64,000 nt of DNA from Paenibacillus vini (GTDB lineage Bacteria; Bacillota; Bacilli; Paenibacillales; Paenibacillaceae). The position numbers and the translations under genes were made by a program. Below are positions 1-8,707 of the stretch, piece by piece. Location of the stretch: positions 125,941-189,940 of the forward strand of contig NZ_BOSL01000010.1 in the NCBI RefSeq assembly GCF_018403325.1, read 5' to 3'. Under the pieces are notes generated by a model. It was not told where the DNA came from and did no database searches. It saw nothing but the letters and a program-made list of their open reading frames with translations. The number at the start of each line of letters is the position of its first letter. Position 1 is the first letter of the stretch.

Positions 1-695
1 CCCAGACTGCCGTCTGCCGAACGAATCGTCCAGCCGTCATTGTCCCAAAACACCGCTCCGGTTTCGCCAAGCGTAAAAATCGGCTCTATGGTAATGACCA
101 TCCCCGGCTGAAGCTTCGCTCCGGTATGCGGCCGCCCGAAGTTGGGCACATCCGGCGGCTCGTGCATCCGCTGACCGATTCCGTGTCCGATGAGCGGTTT
201 AACAATGCCGATGCCCGCTTCCTGCGCAACTCGCTGGACCGCATACCCGATATCGCCGACGCGATTACCCGGCAGCGCCTGCCCGATTCCGGCAAAGAGC
301 GCCTTCTCAGTCGTCTTTAAAAGGTGCTCTGCCTGAGGGCCAACCTCCCCGACCCGGTAAGACCATGCCGAATCGGCGAGCCATCCCTTCTTGTTGACGA
401 CCATATCGATCGTAACGATATCTCCCTTTTGCAACTTCTGGTCTCCGGGAAAACCATGACAAACGACTTCGTTAATTGAAGCGCAGGTGGCGTAAGGAAA
501 TCCCCGATATCCTTTCTGTTCGGGAGTCGCTCCTTTTCCGGCAAGAAAGGACTCGACGAAGGAATCGATTTCCTCCGTCGTGATGCCCGGAGCGATCAGC
601 TTGGCAATCTCTCTGTGGCATTCGGCCAATATCGAACCCGCTTCGCGAATGCGTGCAATTTCTTCTTTGGACTTTAAATTGATTTTCAAATGCAT
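1..695 (-). CDS. map: type I methionine aminopeptidase, C-terminal end cut by window edge
   Basis: Removes the initiator methionine from new proteins in the cytoplasm, using a dinuclear metal site. Reading leftward from ATG 693-695 gives an open frame of about 231 residues to the window edge. It carries the family landmarks: CHGFPGDQKL with the substrate-binding His, DMVVNKKG with the first metal Asp, DSAWSYRVG with the second metal Asp, the GHGIGQRMHEPP metal His segment, and MVITIEPIF with the metal Glu. A GGGAG ribosome site (about 698-703) decides the start. About the last 20 residues should lie left of base 1. The family is usually about 250 residues, so this is a normal gene, not a truncation. 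Confidence 0.93.
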   Translation of the reverse strand, partial: MHLKINLKSKEEIARIREAGSILAECHREIAKLIAPGITTEEIDSFVESFLAGKGATPEQKGYRGFPYATCASINEVVCHGFPGDQKLQKGDIVTIDMVVNKKGWLADSAWSYRVGEVGPQAEHLLKTTEKALFAGIGQALPGNRVGDIGYAVQRVAQEAGIGIVKPLIGHGIGQRMHEPPDVPNFGRPHTGAKLQPGMVITIEPIFTLGETGAVFWDNDGWTIRSADGSL

Positions 696-775
696 AAACT
701 CCCTTCGCGGCACTTAGCTGCAGACCTAGAAAAATAAAATCATAATACTCTAATATATGTAGAATTCGGAATCCA

Positions 776-808
776 ATGAAAAAACGCCCCGGCTTCAGCC
801 GGGACGGT
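776..808 (-). terminator. intrinsic terminator downstream of small gene 846-1034
   Basis: On the minus strand a CCCGGC stem closes over a four-base loop with GCCGGG and is followed by a run of six T. It sits just past the stop of the 62-residue gene. Confidence 0.75.
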
Positions 809-845
809 AGCTACCCCATTTGATTTCAATGTTTTCCACAATGTA

Positions 846-1034
846 TCAAGAGACGGATGAGTCCAGCTTGCCCATCTCCATTTCCACCAGATGAGTCAAT
901 TCTTCCTCATAACCTCCGGTAATCCGGTATTTACGGACGTATTCCTTCACGAACTTTTTCGGGTCTTTCGGTTTGAATATCCGGGTCATCTCCCGCAAAC
1001 TTTCCTTCACCTCATTGTGACCTTTCGTTGCCAT
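846..1034 (-). CDS. small conserved-looking hypothetical protein, 62 aa
   Basis: A charged 62-residue protein rich in Lys and Glu with no signal peptide or membrane segment. It is probably alpha-helical and cytoplasmic. The start ATG is preceded by GGGAGGG about 8 bases upstream, and the gene is followed directly by a good terminator, so it is very likely expressed. I do not recognise the family. It overlaps the end of the upstream open frame (1012-1260) by 23 bases, which would suit translational coupling if that frame is real. Confidence 0.6.
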   Translation of the reverse strand: MATKGHNEVKESLREMTRIFKPKDPKKFVKEYVRKYRITGGYEEELTHLVEMEMGKLDSSVS

Positions 1035-1260
1035 ACCAAATTCCCTCCCAGAACGATTCTAGTTCAATGCTCCGATCTCGAGAATGCGTAACAAGCAGTA
1101 ATTCATGAAGTAGCTCGCGGTCGAACCTGTTTAGCTGGCGCATGACACTATACATACCCGAACGAATTGCCGATGAATCATGCACGTTAAGGACAGCGTC
1201 TTGCAAATTGTATTCCGGTCTTAACGAATACCATTTGTGGAAAAGACCTCTACCTCCCAT
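1012..1260 (-). CDS. hypothetical protein, 82 aa
   Basis: An 82-residue frame ending inside the start region of the 62-residue gene. The only in-frame ATG overlaps a GGGAGG sequence, so there is no separate ribosome site upstream of it. The middle (RQLNRFDRELLHELLLV) reads like an amphipathic helix. I recognise no family; a sporulation inhibitor of the Sda type was considered because of the DRELLHELL stretch, but the rest does not fit. The coding assignment itself is uncertain. Confidence 0.3.
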   Translation of the reverse strand: MGGRGLFHKWYSLRPEYNLQDAVLNVHDSSAIRSGMYSVMRQLNRFDRELLHELLLVTHSRDRSIELESFWEGIWYGNERSQ

Positions 1261-1450
1261 ATTGTAACATATTCAGCTTGTTGTTACAGCTTTCTTCCAA
1301 ATACCTATTTCTTTAACGCTTAAAATTTTTGTTATTTGGATTTGTCCGGGCTGGTTAAGATAAGGTTAGATCGAAATAATTTTGCGCCCCCGTCCCATTT
1401 AATCCGGGGTTAATCTAACTGCTGTACACTCGATTGGAGGGCATGTGCCA

Positions 1451-2404
1451 ATGAACTCCGCAATCGCAGATAACTCCTTTTTGCCTGCCGATAAAGCCAT
1501 TTGTAAAAGCTATCCCGGTATACGCAGCTTTCTCGTCGCGCAAGAAGGAACCTTAAGATTTGAAAACTACTACAACGGATATCATTCCTTGACGCTGCAT
1601 GACCTCAGGTCCGCGACCAAGAGCGTGATATCCTTACTGCTCGGAATCGCCGAAGCGCAGGGTCGTTTGCCGGCCCTCGACCGTCCGGTCTGGGACAGTG
1701 TCAAGGAGCATGCACCGCAGCGTCCCGACCCCTCATGGGCGGAACTGACGCTGCGGGAACTGCTGACGATGACAACGGGTCTATACTGGCAAACCGGCCC
1801 CCGACTGGGGGAACGGTTTATCCGGCGCTTCCATCAGAGCCGCAGATGGGCCGACTTTATTTTACGGCTTCCGGTAGTACCGGAGCGGCGCGGAACCTTT
1901 CAATACTGCAGCGCCGGCTCCCATTTACTCTCGATACTGCTTACGAAATGGACAGGGTTTAGCGCGCTTGAATATGCGAGCCGGTACTTATTCAGCCCCC
2001 TGGAAATATCCCATGTTGCCTGGGACAGCAGTCCGGAGGGACATTCCAGCGGACACATCGGGCTTCACATGACGGCGCGCGATATGCTGAAAATCGGCCT
2101 TCTCTGCCTGGGAAAAGGAACATGGGAAGGCCGGAGCTTGCTGTCCGCTCATTGGCTGGATGAATCCATGGCACCCCACTGTACCCCATTTAACAATTAT
2201 GGGCGATACGGGTTTCATTGGTGGAGCGCAGAAAGCGGCGGAACGCACTACAGTTACGCCCATGGTCATGGAGGTCAGCAAATTTATGTAATTCCCGAAC
2301 TGGAAGCCGTCGTCGTGTTCACCTCGGAGAGCCGGGTCAACCGGTTTAAAAACCCGAAGGGCTTGCTGGAAAAATTCATTTTACCCGCGCTCCAAAAAAC
2401 GTGA
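1451..2404 (+). CDS. serine hydrolase of the beta-lactamase / penicillin-binding class C family
   Basis: Likely a soluble or cell-associated serine hydrolase (esterase, peptidase or amide hydrolase; substrate unknown). The active-site SxxK reads SATK (about residue 57, in RSATKSVISLLLG), the second-motif Tyr reads YCSAGSH, and a C-terminal HGHGGQ replaces the KTG triad, as in many class C-like esterases. No signal peptide is seen, so a cytoplasmic enzyme is possible. GTG 1445 opens the same frame, but GGAGGG at 1436-1441 is better spaced for ATG 1451. It lies 16 bases before the glycosyltransferase gene and is probably co-transcribed with it. Confidence 0.8.
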   Translation: MNSAIADNSFLPADKAICKSYPGIRSFLVAQEGTLRFENYYNGYHSLTLHDLRSATKSVISLLLGIAEAQGRLPALDRPVWDSVKEHAPQRPDPSWAELTLRELLTMTTGLYWQTGPRLGERFIRRFHQSRRWADFILRLPVVPERRGTFQYCSAGSHLLSILLTKWTGFSALEYASRYLFSPLEISHVAWDSSPEGHSSGHIGLHMTARDMLKIGLLCLGKGTWEGRSLLSAHWLDESMAPHCTPFNNYGRYGFHWWSAESGGTHYSYAHGHGGQQIYVIPELEAVVVFTSESRVNRFKNPKGLLEKFILPALQKT

Positions 2405-2420
2405 ACAGGAGGAATCTCCA

Positions 2421-3596
2421 TTGATCGATAAACCTCCCAAAATCATGATCCTGTACGCAAGCTACGGAGACGGGCATCTGCGCGCCTCCAAAGCGGTAGA
2501 GACATGCTTTCACAGCAAAGGGATCAAGGATGTCGTGCTGCTCGATTTGTTGGCAGAAGCGCATCCGATGCTGAACGAGCTAACGAAGTTCATCTATTTA
2601 AGCAGCTTCAAGGTACTTCCGGCCGTCTACGGAGCCGCTTATGAAATAACGAAGGATCTTCCGCCCAAGGCTTCCTTTCTGCGGGCGCTGAACTTCTTTG
2701 GAACAGGAAAGCTGAAAGAGGCCCTACATCTGCATGAACCCGACCTCGTCATCCATACTTTTCCGCAAATGACATTACCGGGCATGATCAAGAAAACGGG
2801 CAGGAGCCTGCCGCTCGTTAATATCATCACCGATTTCGACGTTCATGCCAGATGGCTTCATCCGGAGATAGACCGGTATTATGTAGCAACCGAGGATATG
2901 AAAAGAGAAATGATCAACCGCGGAGTATCCGGGGATCGCATACTTGCCAGCGGAATCCCGCTGCGGCCTGATTTTTGCCATCAGCCAGAGGAGACGGCCG
3001 AATTCCGTATCAAGCTGAATCCCGACAAAAAAACCGTGCTGCTCATGGCCGGAGCCTACGGTGTCATGCAAGGAAACCGGGATATCTGCAGAACACTTTT
3101 GGAAAAAGGCGATTATCAAATTTTGGCGGTCTGCGGACGAAACAGGGAATTGTACAAGGATCTCGAATCCCGGTTCGGGGAATATCCGGACTTTCACTTA
3201 TTCGGATTTGTGCAAGAAGTTTCTCTCTTGATGCAGGCCAGCGACTGCATTATTACGAAGCCCGGGGGAATCACGCTGTCGGAAGCGCTGGCCTGCCGGC
3301 TGCCGATCTTCCTGTATCGGCCCGTTCCCGGCCAGGAGCTTAACAATGCCCGATATCTGCGTAATAAGGGTATCGCCTTCATTGCGGAGGACGCTCCGTC
3401 GCTTTGCCAGGGGATCGATACTCTGCTCCTTGACGAAGACCGTCTATCCCTCGTCCGGGCAGAAATGGAAAACCTCCGCAGGCCGGAAGCCGCAGAGGTC
3501 ATTGTAAACGATATTCTGGAGAAATGGTTCGGGTCAGAGACCCGTAAAGCGCCTGTCGAAATCGGTTCTGCCCGCCCTAGGCTCGTCATACATTGA
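2421..3596 (+). CDS. GT28 glycosyltransferase, MGDG synthase / processive diacylglycerol glucosyltransferase type
   Basis: Probably transfers a sugar from a UDP-sugar to diacylglycerol at the inner leaflet, making glycolipids or the lipoteichoic acid anchor, as UgtP does. The N terminus has the family signature YASYGDGHLRASKAV (about residues 11-25, lipid-acceptor side); the C-terminal half has VCGRNRELY and KPGGITLSEALACRLP, the nucleotide-sugar-binding half. Its 391 residues match the family. Start TTG 2421 follows AGGAGG with about 8 bases spacing. It follows a serine hydrolase and precedes a small membrane protein, so a three-gene envelope-related operon is plausible. The exact sugar cannot be told from sequence. 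Confidence 0.85.
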   Translation: MIDKPPKIMILYASYGDGHLRASKAVETCFHSKGIKDVVLLDLLAEAHPMLNELTKFIYLSSFKVLPAVYGAAYEITKDLPPKASFLRALNFFGTGKLKEALHLHEPDLVIHTFPQMTLPGMIKKTGRSLPLVNIITDFDVHARWLHPEIDRYYVATEDMKREMINRGVSGDRILASGIPLRPDFCHQPEETAEFRIKLNPDKKTVLLMAGAYGVMQGNRDICRTLLEKGDYQILAVCGRNRELYKDLESRFGEYPDFHLFGFVQEVSLLMQASDCIITKPGGITLSEALACRLPIFLYRPVPGQELNNARYLRNKGIAFIAEDAPSLCQGIDTLLLDEDRLSLVRAEMENLRRPEAAEVIVNDILEKWFGSETRKAPVEIGSARPRLVIH

Positions 3597-3629
3597 GACT
3601 ATGGAAGGTTATCCGTTATTGGAAAGCAG

Positions 3630-3977
3630 GTGTTTACCGTGTCCCATTTCAAGTCTTCGACAGGCCTGTCCGAGAATTTCGCCGGATTTCTATGTTATTT
3701 GTTTGCCTTCGTGGGCGGCATCGCCTTTCTGGCCATAGAACGCAGAAGCCGCTTCGTGCTCTTCCATGCCTTGCAGTCCGTCATTCTGTTTGCCGGATTG
3801 ATGGTCTTCCATGCCTTGGCCGGCTTTTTGCCGATCATCGGCATCGTGGTAGGCCTGCTCCTTTCCCTGCTGGGTCTGGTGCTCTGGCTGATTCTTATGC
3901 TGGCCGCGTTGCAAGGAAAATGGTTGAAGCTCCCCTGGATCGGAGAATTGGCCGAAAAACAGTTAAACCGCATGTAA
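3630..3977 (+). CDS. small multi-span membrane protein, DUF4870 / Tic20-like
   Basis: A 115-residue protein with about three hydrophobic segments (near residues 18-36, 44-62 and 66-92). The segment FLAIERRSRFVLFHALQSV between the first two is the conserved core of the DUF4870-type membrane family, whose function is unknown. The frame opens at GTG 3630, and GTG 3639 is an alternative; neither has a perfect ribosome site. It sits 33 bases after the glycosyltransferase on the same strand and may share its transcript. Confidence 0.7.
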   Translation: MFTVSHFKSSTGLSENFAGFLCYLFAFVGGIAFLAIERRSRFVLFHALQSVILFAGLMVFHALAGFLPIIGIVVGLLLSLLGLVLWLILMLAALQGKWLKLPWIGELAEKQLNRM

Positions 3978-4016
3978 TCCAGGCGTTACTGCACGGCCTA
4001 TCGATGTTAAGGGCGG

Positions 4017-5351
4017 CTATTCCTCCGTCACGGGAGCCGGTTTCCGTTGGCCGCCCTTCAATCCGTTAAACAGCAGGTTCATTACAATCGCGGTAAAGCT
4101 TCCCGCCACGATGCCGTTATCGACCAAAATGCGAAGCCAGGCCGGCAAAGCATCAAAAATTTGCGGCACGACCGTAACGCCGAGCCCCATACCTACCGAG
4201 CAAGCAATGATAAGCAGATTCTCGTGCCGGTTGAGATCCACTTGATCGCCCAGCATCCGGATTCCCGAGGACAGCACCAGACCGAACAACGCGATCATTG
4301 CTCCGCCAAGCACGGAAGTAGGCACGAGTTGGGTCAGGGCTGCAATTTTCGGGACAAAGCCGATCAGAATCAGCAAGCCGCCGGCAACAACGATAACGTC
4401 CCGGGTTTTGACCTTGCTCATTTGGACGAGTCCTACATTTTGCGAATAAGTCGTATATGGAAATGAATTAAATACGCCGCCGAGCATGATGGCAAGGCCT
4501 TCGGCGCGGTAACCGCGCGAAAGGTCTTTCGAGGTGATATCCTTATCCACGATTTTGCCAAGCGCCATAAATACCCCGGTGGACTCCGCCACGCTGACGA
4601 TGGCGACAAGGATCATCGTTAAGATGGCCGAGGCATGAAACGTCGGAACTCCAAAATAAAACGGCTGGACCATATGGAACCAACTCGCTTCCTTCAGTGG
4701 CGTCAGATTGACTTCGCCCATCAGAGCCGCTACCAGCGTCCCCGCTATCAATCCGATCAGAACGGAAATGGATTGCAGGAATCCCTTGGCGAACCGGTTC
4801 ATCAATATAACGAAGATAAGTACCCCAAAACCGAGCGCCAAATTGGTCGGACTGCCGAAATCCTTCTGGGTAACGTCCCCGCCGCCAAGGTCGGTCAGCG
4901 CCACGGGAATCAAGGTGACCCCGATAATCGTAACCACCGAACCGGTAACGACCGGCGGGAAGAAAGCGATCAGCTTGCCGAACAATCCCGAGAACAGGAA
5001 CACGAACAACCCGGAGGCGATGATCGCCCCGTAGATTGCCGTTACGCCCATCCCCTCTTCTCCTCCGATAGCAATCATCGGTGAGACGGCCTGGAACGCG
5101 CAGCCTAGCATAACCGGCAGCCCGATGCCGAAGAAACGGTTACCCCAAACCTGCAATAAGGTCGCTACCCCGCAGGCAAGCAGGTCAATCGAAATCAAGT
5201 AAGTCAGTTGCTGATGAGAAAATTCGAGTGCCCCGCCGACAATCAGCGGTACGATGACTGCTCCCGCATACATAGCCAATACATGCTGAATTCCCAGCGA
5301 AAACGTTTTGAACGGGTGCCGGTTTCTTTGAAAAATACGCTCGCGTTCCAT
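4017..5351 (-). CDS. pbuX: xanthine permease, NCS2 family
   Basis: A proton-coupled purine importer of the NCS2 (nucleobase:cation symporter 2) family with about 12-14 membrane segments. Recognised by GIQHVLAMYAGAVIVPLIVGG near the N terminus, the GEEGMGVTAIYG loop and SVAESTGVFMALG, the Q/N-x-G-type substrate region. It follows xpt by about 80 bases, the classical xpt-pbuX order, so xanthine is the best substrate guess. The frame opens at 5372, but GGGGAGGAG lies inside that extension and is well placed for ATG 5351, which I prefer (444 residues). It is controlled with xpt by the purine riboswitch. Confidence 0.9.
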   Translation of the reverse strand: MERERIFQRNRHPFKTFSLGIQHVLAMYAGAVIVPLIVGGALEFSHQQLTYLISIDLLACGVATLLQVWGNRFFGIGLPVMLGCAFQAVSPMIAIGGEEGMGVTAIYGAIIASGLFVFLFSGLFGKLIAFFPPVVTGSVVTIIGVTLIPVALTDLGGGDVTQKDFGSPTNLALGFGVLIFVILMNRFAKGFLQSISVLIGLIAGTLVAALMGEVNLTPLKEASWFHMVQPFYFGVPTFHASAILTMILVAIVSVAESTGVFMALGKIVDKDITSKDLSRGYRAEGLAIMLGGVFNSFPYTTYSQNVGLVQMSKVKTRDVIVVAGGLLILIGFVPKIAALTQLVPTSVLGGAMIALFGLVLSSGIRMLGDQVDLNRHENLLIIACSVGMGLGVTVVPQIFDALPAWLRILVDNGIVAGSFTAIVMNLLFNGLKGGQRKPAPVTEE

Positions 5352-5429
5352 CTGAATATGGCTCCTCCCCATGATGACTCATGATATCTGTCTGTTTTTA
5401 GACTCCTATGTTATATAGCCTTGTTATCG

Positions 5430-6065
<636 letters not shown>

Positions 6066-6121
6066 TTAGGTTTACAGCATGAAAAGCCCATTTCCCATAC
6101 CGGAAAATGGACTGACAAAAG

Positions 6122-6152
6122 GCAAAAAAACAGGCTGCGCCACGCTGTTCAA
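6122..6152 (-). terminator. expression-platform terminator of the purine riboswitch
   Basis: On the minus strand AACAG pairs with CTGTT around an inner GCG/CGC stem, and seven T follow. It lies between the purine aptamer and xpt, so it is the likely attenuation hairpin. The pairing is imperfect as drawn by eye; an alternative stem with the upstream GGCT is possible. Confidence 0.55.
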
Positions 6153-6202
6153 CCCGAGCCGACTAGACAAGCCCGTCGACCGGCAACCGCCACAACCATG
6201 AA

Positions 6203-6276
6203 TTTTGCCCGTAGTCCGATCATTCCGGTGATCGGGTAGAGACATGCAGGCCTATTCCTGCACATATACGAGAAAA
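6203..6276 (-). promoter_or_regulatory. purine riboswitch, guanine class
   Basis: Minus-strand aptamer with all three stems: P1 pairs CTCGTA with TACGGG, P2 is TGCAGG/CCTGCA with an AATA loop, and P3 is CGATCA/TGATCG. The junctions carry the conserved TCTACC and GACTAC. In GACTAC the specificity base is C, the guanine/hypoxanthine form; adenine forms have T there. It lies about 180 bases before xpt, the standard place. Confidence 0.92.
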
Positions 6277-6377
6277 TATATGAAAACAAATGTCGATTTT
6301 CATGCAATGTTAGAAGTATAACGCAAACCGGGCCGGGAAATAAAGAGGAAATTTTTTATTCCACTCGGTCTCTTATA

Positions 6378-6424
6378 GTGCGTATCTGCTTCGTCGTGGA
6401 AAGATGACTTTTTGAACAACCTCT
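6378..6424. repeat. short dispersed repeat, copy 1 (internally shortened)
   Basis: Starts GTGCG and ends with GGAAAGATGACTTTTTGAACAACCTCT-type sequence (split here: GGAAAGATGACT, TTTTGAACAACCTCT). The same ends occur at 6814-6904, where an extra 40 or so bases lie between them. It abuts the TAA of the 101-residue gene. Confidence 0.65.
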
Positions 6425-6729
6425 TAAATCGGTCTGGACTCTCCTTGGAGGAAATTGCCTAGCAAAGAACGCAGTTCCGTATCCTCCTTGTAGCTCTTCA
6501 CTCCCGTATCAAGACGCCGAATCCGTATTTTACTGTAATTCGCTCCGGCCTCTACCGGTTTGAACACCAGATTATCCCTGTCTTCCAGACGGAGCTTATA
6601 CCCCATTTCCTCGAACATTGTCAGAAAGTCCCTTTCGGACGGCACCTGGCCTTCCTTTAAAAAGATCAAACCTCGCAATTCTTTGATTTCATTCGGATGA
6701 TGTACCTCAAAGTGAACAATGCATTCCAT
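6424..6729 (-). CDS. hypothetical protein, 101 aa
   Basis: A 101-residue cytoplasmic-looking protein of mixed charge without membrane segments or cysteines. The start ATG 6729 is preceded by GGGAGAG (about 10 bases). I do not recognise a family. It is monocistronic as far as can be seen: xpt lies downstream behind its own leader, and a dispersed repeat sits on each side. The stop codon is directly followed by the repeat at 6378-6424, so this copy may serve as its 3' end. Confidence 0.6.
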   Translation of the reverse strand: MECIVHFEVHHPNEIKELRGLIFLKEGQVPSERDFLTMFEEMGYKLRLEDRDNLVFKPVEAGANYSKIRIRRLDTGVKSYKEDTELRSLLGNFLQGESRPI

Positions 6730-6813
6730 GGTTCAAGCTCTCCCTTCATTCTGATTCTAAACTTAAGCGTTCCCCCGCCGGCGTTGCCTCATCCCGAAGA
6801 CTGCGCAATAGAA

Positions 6814-6904
6814 GTGCGTGTTCAAAAAGTAATTCAAGATTCGACGTCGAGTCCGCATCCTGATCTACTTCGTCGTGGAAAGATGATCTTTTGAACAACC
6901 TCTA
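6814..6904. repeat. short dispersed inverted-repeat element, copy 2 (full length)
   Basis: About 90 bases bounded by GTTCAAAAAG and CTTTTGAAC, an inverted terminal repeat, with an inner near-palindrome GACGTC. The right half is nearly identical to copy 1 at 6378-6424. No coding capacity; looks like a small MITE or REP-type element. Confidence 0.65.
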
Positions 6905-7054
6905 AACGGGTAAAACGCAAGCGGCACGGTGCAAGAGAATAATCTCTGCTCCCCGTGCCGGCGGAAAAACTGCGCCTAACTCCTACTACGGATCATACCG
7001 CAGATTGCATGGCGCCACTTATTACAACTTGGTGAATCTTTCGAATACGAAGCT

Positions 7055-7855
7055 TCAGATTTGCTCAGCGCCGCAATGCGGGCACCATTTCGTCCCCTTG
7101 ACCAGGGCGGCGGAGCAGATTTGACAATCTGCCGTCGGGATCCCGGTTTCCATCGAGGATGAAACTTGCTCACGCGGCTTTTCTACGTCCTCTTTCCAGG
7201 TACGGATACGACGGTCCAGTTCCTCCTGGCGCTCCCGTTCCCGTTCCAGTTCACGCAAACGCCGTTCTTCATGCTCCCGGTCCACAGGAGGCTGCTGCTC
7301 CTTAGGTTCTTTATAAATGAGGGTCTCATCCGTCACAGGCCCCTCGTACAAAGAAAGCGGATCGATAGGCGTCTTGGCTTCCTTGACCGGTTCCGGATCT
7401 CTTGGATACTCCCTTGAATACTCTTCTGAAGGCTCTTTCGAAGGCTCTTTCGAAGGCTCACGTTCAGGCTCATTCACCCGACTCGCCGTTGAGGGCTTCG
7501 GTTTCTCCAGCTTATGGCCGCAGTATTGGCAGAACAGCGCATCCTCTGTAATCGCTTTGCCGCAAGCCCCGCACAAACGTTCATTTTTCAGTTCGGCGAT
7601 TTTGGCCCGGATTTCATCCCGCTCCTCCGACAGCAGATCGCAGGTTTTGGCGAGCTCTACCATTTCCTTTTCCGCGTTGGACATATCCTTACGGGTATAC
7701 CCTTCATAGAAAGCCTCGCCCATCCTTTGAAAATAAAGCCCCATCTCTCGTTCGATATTCGAAATTTGTGTGTTCAGACGCCCGATTTCCACGGCATTTT
7801 GCGCGCGGTCGGTCACTTTCCCAGCACCGTCTCTAATTCGCTGTAAAAAATTCAT
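7055..7855 (-). CDS. zinc-ribbon protein with coiled-coil N terminus
   Basis: A cytoplasmic protein of 266 residues. The N-terminal 100 residues form a helical coiled coil (heptad-like QISNIEREMGLYFQRM), followed by a first zinc ribbon CGACGK...CQYCGH, a long low-complexity charged stretch rich in EPSKEPS repeats and Arg/Glu, and a C-terminal second ribbon CQIC...CPHCG. Two starts each have their own ribosome site: ATG 7876 after AGGAGG and ATG 7855 after GGGAGG; I prefer 7855 because MNFLQRIRDG is the usual N terminus of such proteins. Function unknown; zinc binding is inferred from the paired CxxC motifs. Confidence 0.75.
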   Translation of the reverse strand: MNFLQRIRDGAGKVTDRAQNAVEIGRLNTQISNIEREMGLYFQRMGEAFYEGYTRKDMSNAEKEMVELAKTCDLLSEERDEIRAKIAELKNERLCGACGKAITEDALFCQYCGHKLEKPKPSTASRVNEPEREPSKEPSKEPSEEYSREYPRDPEPVKEAKTPIDPLSLYEGPVTDETLIYKEPKEQQPPVDREHEERRLRELERERERQEELDRRIRTWKEDVEKPREQVSSSMETGIPTADCQICSAALVKGTKWCPHCGAEQI

Positions 7856-8073
7856 GACTGAAGTCCTCCCATTCATCTGCTTCCTCCTAAGTCATCCGCA
7901 AGGAAGCTATTTACCCTTTTCAATAGTTTAAACAGTTAGTATAAATATGAATTCTAGAAGTTATCATACCAGATTTACAGCTTCTGTGAAAATCAGTCCT
8001 TTGATTCACAAGAATAGGCTCCGTGTAAAAAAGAGTAGAATCGCATCCCATCCAAGAGAGGAGGAATCGGCAA

Positions 8074-8445
8074 GTGACCATTCCAAGAACCCCATACTAT
8101 GTATCCGTTACGCACCGGCTCATTCAGGAAGTGCCGAACGATTCTACCGAGTTCGAAGTGCTTCTTGACGAAGAAGAGCTAACCTTGCTAAGGGATAAAA
8201 TCGCCGGGCTGCATGACGAAGACGAATACACCTTAAAACGCGCACCAGTGCCGTTCAAATCCGCGGACCATGACGAGGCTCCGGAACAGTTCAACCGACA
8301 GCTGACCGAACTTTACGTACTCCTTTACCGGACCGGAAGCGAGCGGACCCGCAAGGCCATCATGGACATGGGCGTACTGAACAACCTGTCAAATACGGAC
8401 TACAATCATCCCGGATACGGCGAAGGCTCGCCCTTGAACAAATAA
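8074..8445 (+). CDS. conserved-looking hypothetical protein, 123 aa
   Basis: A 123-residue acidic cytoplasmic protein with no membrane segment. The start is GTG 8074 behind AGAGGAGG with good spacing. It is followed by a terminator, so it forms its own unit. I recognise no enzyme motif; the C terminus ends in a Gly/Pro/Asn-rich tail (HPGYGEGSPLNK). Confidence 0.65.
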   Translation: MTIPRTPYYVSVTHRLIQEVPNDSTEFEVLLDEEELTLLRDKIAGLHDEDEYTLKRAPVPFKSADHDEAPEQFNRQLTELYVLLYRTGSERTRKAIMDMGVLNNLSNTDYNHPGYGEGSPLNK

Positions 8446-8489
8446 CGTGCATTGCGGTTGGAGCGGAGCGGTATCAAATCGGGAAAGCT

Positions 8490-8533
8490 GTCTTGGGGAG
8501 TTGGATAACTACCCCTAGGCGGCTTTTTTTGCT
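8490..8533 (+). terminator. intrinsic terminator after gene 8074-8445
   Basis: GGGGAG pairs with CTACCCC (one bulged base) over a short loop, then GGCGGC and seven T. Confidence 0.6.
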
Positions 8534-8654
8534 GTGTTATGGTGCCGTTGCCGGAGGTTTCCCCTCTATTTCTCATCATAGATGAGATGGCGTTAGATTA
8601 GACCCAAAAAATCCCCCTAATTATATACACCCCCATTAAAGATTGAATCTTATT

Positions 8655-8684
8655 TTGAAATCTACAAGCCGATCACGTTACAAT
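8655..8684 (+). promoter_or_regulatory. sigma-A type promoter for the alarmone synthetase
   Basis: TTGAAA at 8655-8660 and TACAAT at 8679-8684, 18 bases apart, about 24 bases before the start codon at 8708. Confidence 0.55.
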
Positions 8685-8707
8685 AAGAAATAGGTACGAC
8701 AAAAGAA

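Noticed and set aside
1012-1260. Sda-type sporulation inhibitor
   Set aside because: Only one short helix resembles Sda; length and the rest of the sequence do not fit.
6814-6904. Insertion sequence
   Set aside because: Only about 90 bases with no transposase; treated as a small inverted-repeat element.
7514-7846. Plus-strand frame opposite the zinc-ribbon gene
   Set aside because: Shadow of a gene with clear Cys motifs and two good start sites on the other strand.
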